DNA from: Aldehydirespirator sp965203635
Lineage (GTDB): Bacteria > Actinomycetota > Acidimicrobiia > Acidimicrobiales > Aldehydirespiratoraceae
Assembly (NCBI GenBank): GCA_965203635.1
Contig: OZ241903.1
Span: 2,108,001 to 2,172,000, forward strand
Direction: 5' to 3'
Length of the DNA: 64,000 nt
Both the position numbers and the translations under genes were made by a program. Below the pieces are notes generated by a model, which was not told the DNA's origin, did no database searches, and saw nothing but the letters and a program-made list of their open reading frames with translations. Of the stretch, positions 62,139 through 64,000 are shown piece after piece; the stretch's first letter is position 1, and each line of letters begins with the position of its first letter.

Positions 62139-62690
62139 TCAGGTTAGGGCAGCAAGCTGGTCGCTGAGCCTGGCTGCGTCGAAACTGCCGGGGCTGTCGT
62201 CGGCCAGGTTGCCGCCGCGGTCGAGCAGCCGCACGCTCGAGTTCCTCCCAACACCGAAGTGGCGCCACGACTCGTTGGAGTCACTCCACAGCATGGTGAA
62301 GGTGGTTCCGGTCTGGGACACGAACCGCTCGGCGTAGGCGAAGTCGTCCTGGGCGCCGATACCCACGACCTTCACCTTGCCGGCGTTGTCTTGAGCGAAC
62401 TGCTCAAGGGCCGGAGCCTCTCTCCGGCAGGTCGGTCAATGGGGCGCCCAGAACCACAAGAGCAGAGGCGTCTCGCCGCTCACCAGCGACTGGAGATTGA
62501 CGGTCTCACCCGTGTACACGCTGACCATGTCGAGGTCGGGCACATCGCCGGCCGCACTGGCAGCGGCGTCAGGAGCTGTCGCATCGGCACCGGTGGCGGC
62601 CTCTTCGGTGGTGATCGTGACGTCGACCGACCCGCAGGCGGCTGCCACGAGGGCGACCATCACCGCGCCGACGAGGAATCGGATCTTCAT
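62139..62690 (-). CDS. Thioredoxin-like lipoprotein selenoprotein (Sec85)
   Basis: A 183-aa product read through TGA at 62438-62436. The signal ends ALVAAACGSVDV (lipobox). After a short acidic linker the thioredoxin domain runs VSVYTGETVNLQSLVSGETP, then LLLWFWAPH, TGA, PTCRREAPALEQFAQDNAGKV, giving the active site UPTC. It then continues VVGIGAQDDFAYAERFVS, TMLWSDSNESWRHFGV and SSVRLLDRGG. It is a close paralog of the neighbouring 60900-62135 gene without the long linker. A perfect 7-bp hairpin follows the TGA. The ATG overlaps the HhH-GPD stop (ATGA) and the next selenoprotein ATG is three bases past its own stop. Confidence 0.88.
62410..62428 (-). promoter_or_regulatory. SECIS-like hairpin after UGA85
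   Basis: Minus strand: GCCGGAG and CTCCGGC form a perfect 7-bp stem around AGAGG. It begins seven bases after the TGA, with the loop 14 bases after it. The apical loop holds G residues, as many bacterial SECIS loops do. Folding energy was not computed. Confidence 0.75.
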
Positions 62691-63295
62691 TCGTCTTTCC
62701 TCTTGCCGAGAGCCTTCTGCTCTTTCTTCCATGCCCGCACCCGTTGTAGCGCCTCCGGGCCGTCGATGTCGGCCACCGACCGCGGCGAGCTGTCGGCGAA
62801 GGCTCCGGCCTGCGCCTCCCAGCCGTCGGGACGGACGCCGAAGCGCTTGGCGAGCACGGCGGTCAGGATCCGGGCCTTCTCGTCCCCGTAGCCGGGCAGG
62901 TCCCGCAGTCGCCGGAAGAGATCCTCGCCGTTGGCCGCTGCGTTCCAGACCGCCCCGGCGTCGCCGTCGTAGTGATCGGCAACATGCCGGCAGAGGGCCT
63001 GCATCCGTTTGGCCATCGAGCCCGGAAACCGGTGCAGCGCCGGCTTGGCCCTCACCAGGTCGGCGAAGGCATCGGGGTCCCGCTCCGAGATGTCGTGAGC
63101 GTCCAACCCGGCTCCGAGCCGCTCCGACAGGCGGAAGGGTCCCATGAATGCCCACTCCATCGGGATCTGCTGGTCGAGCTGCATTCCCAGCAGCAGCGCC
63201 AGCGGGTCCGTGTTGAGCAGGCGGTCGGCGGCCTCGTCCCCGGTGACCGCCAGGGTGCCCGTCCCGACCTTCTTCACCAGCTTCTCCTGGTTCAC
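62687..63295 (-). CDS. HhH-GPD-type base excision repair-like protein
   Basis: A 202-aa helix-hairpin-helix protein related to endonuclease III-like glycosylases. The N-terminus has DPLALLLGMQLDQQIPMEWAF, as in the actinobacterial short HhH-GPD family, and the hairpin is LRRLRDLPGYGDEKARILTAVLAKRFG. The Fe-S cysteines of EndoIII are absent. A catalytic Lys or Asp could not be assigned. It overlaps aceE upstream (GTGA) and the selenoprotein downstream (ATGA), so all are one operon. Its link to pyruvate dehydrogenase or to redox lipoproteins is not obvious. Confidence 0.82.
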   Translation of the reverse strand: MNQEKLVKKVGTGTLAVTGDEAADRLLNTDPLALLLGMQLDQQIPMEWAFMGPFRLSERLGAGLDAHDISERDPDAFADLVRAKPALHRFPGSMAKRMQALCRHVADHYDGDAGAVWNAAANGEDLFRRLRDLPGYGDEKARILTAVLAKRFGVRPDGWEAQAGAFADSSPRSVADIDGPEALQRVRAWKKEQKALGKRKDE

Positions 63296-64000
63296 TTCGT
63301 GGAGGATAACCGTGCGCCGGTGTCGGGATGGCCGGGGTCGTCGCGGTCGACGTCGATGCCGTACCGGTCAATGGCGGCCGCCACCTCGTCCGGTGACACC
63401 TCGCCCGACTCCATCAGAGCCGACAGCACGGCCAGCACGATGTGCGGCCCGTCGACCTCGAAGAATCGCCGCAGCGCCTCCCTCGTGTCTGAGCGGCCGA
63501 ACCCGTCGGTGCCCAACACGTGCAGCGGCCTCGGCGTGAAGCGGGCGATCTGGTCGGGGACCAGGGTCATGAAGTCGGTCACGGCCACGATCGGGCCGTC
63601 GGAGTCGGACAGCTTCCGGGTCACCATCGGCACGACGGGCTCGGAGTCCGGGTTCAGCCGGTTGCGGCGCTCGACGTCCAGCGCCTCCCGCCTCAGGCTC
63701 TGGAACGACGTGGCGCTCCAGAGTTCGGCCGAGGTGTCGTGATGCTCGGCCAGCAGCGCCTGAGCCTCGAGCGCGGCGCCCACCGACGCTCCCGAGAACA
63801 GGATGGTGGCCGAGCGTTTGCGGCTCCCGGGACCGTCGTCGAACTTGTACAGGCCGCCGGTGATGTCGGAGTCGGTCACATGGTCGGGACGGGACGGCTG
63901 CTCGTAGTTCTCGTTGTAGATGGTGATGTAGTAGAAGACGTCGGTGCCGTCGGCGGCGTCCGGCGGGTACATCCGGTGCAGGCCCTCGTCGACGATGGCC
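63292..64000 (-). CDS. aceE: Pyruvate dehydrogenase E1 component, C-terminal part
   Basis: The last 236 codons of a homodimeric AceE-type E1; the start is beyond the window edge. The frame is open to base 64000 (AIVDEGLHRMYPPDAADGTDVFYYITIYNENYEQP). The transketolase C-terminal domain follows: ATILFSGASVGAALEAQALLAE, ATSFQSLRREALDVERRN, VAVTDFMTLVPDQIARF and HVLGTDGFGRSDTREALRRFFEVD, all typical of AceE. It decarboxylates pyruvate and passes acetyl to lipoyl E2. The TGA stop overlaps the next gene by four bases. Confidence 0.93.
   Translation of the reverse strand, partial: AIVDEGLHRMYPPDAADGTDVFYYITIYNENYEQPSRPDHVTDSDITGGLYKFDDGPGSRKRSATILFSGASVGAALEAQALLAEHHDTSAELWSATSFQSLRREALDVERRNRLNPDSEPVVPMVTRKLSDSDGPIVAVTDFMTLVPDQIARFTPRPLHVLGTDGFGRSDTREALRRFFEVDGPHIVLAVLSALMESGEVSPDEVAAAIDRYGIDVDRDDPGHPDTGARLSSTK

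Noticed and set aside
62139..62141. TGA at the end of the UPTC protein as another Sec codon
   Set aside because: No hairpin follows, the domain is complete there, and a new lipoprotein signal starts one codon later.
61312..62147. Plus-strand Gly/Arg- and Val/Ala-rich frames opposite the Ala/Glu tract
   Set aside because: They are mirror images of the low-complexity codons of the selenoprotein linker.

Overview
The window is about 64 kb of high-GC, gene-dense DNA with frequent GTG starts, many 4-base start/stop overlaps and an actinobacterial gene repertoire: a class II DAHP synthase, a UvrD2-type helicase with HRDC domain, DUF2510 proteins, a LytR_C protein between nadD and rsfS, SufU with SufS, and 11-bp PHO-box repeats. 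The mix looks most like a deep-branching actinobacterium such as Acidimicrobiia. That placement is inference. I saw no tRNA, rRNA or CRISPR array.

Layout. 1-4901: rod-shape and cell-wall operon (mreC partial, mreD, mrdA, rodA). 4914-12725: radical SAM protein, DUF2344 protein, RNase E/G, rplU, rpmA, obgE, proB. 12773-15385 (minus): pspA and murJ, separating proB from proA. 15599-19491: proA, MoxR-type ATPase, CoxE-type VWA protein. 19495-21722 (minus): DAHP synthase and a sigma-70 factor. 21979-24316: nadD, a LytR_C protein, rsfS. 24313-31017: fumarase, a thioredoxin-like protein, an eIF-2B-like protein, a large unknown protein, and a minus-strand pair of a thioredoxin-fusion protein and a UGSC-type selenoprotein. 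31049-42592: flavin reductase, gamma carbonic anhydrase, and the suf cluster (sufB with an intein, sufD, Rieske protein, sufC), interrupted by a minus-strand helicase-nuclease gene. 42606-48640: two DUF2510 membrane proteins, a pterin-binding-domain protein and UvrD2. 48795-51304 (minus): sufU, sufS and a second sufC. 51399-54424: acyl-CoA dehydrogenase, a small anchored protein, an alpha/beta-hydrolase-like protein. 54454-60758 (minus): phosphate module phoR-like, phoU, pstB, pstA, pstC, pstS with a PHO box upstream. 60900-64000 (minus): aceE (partial), an HhH-GPD protein and two thioredoxin-like lipoproteins.

The main discovery is selenocysteine use. Three minus-strand genes have an in-frame TGA exactly where a redox cysteine is expected: UGSCVSC in the 29003-29518 gene, and WFWAPHUPTC and WFWAPHUPIC in the two lipoproteins at 62139-62690 and 60900-62135. 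Each TGA is followed within 5-10 bases by a compact hairpin placed like a bacterial SECIS element. Standard gene calling splits each gene in two and loses the active site. The two lipoprotein genes are tightly packed behind aceE and an HhH-GPD gene.

The second theme is dispersed repeats. Family A (nine loci) sits between genes, usually in the same orientation as the flanking genes, and often starts at the upstream stop codon. Family B (four 46-47-bp hairpins) and family C (two copies) show compensatory changes in their stems, which suggests selection on structure.
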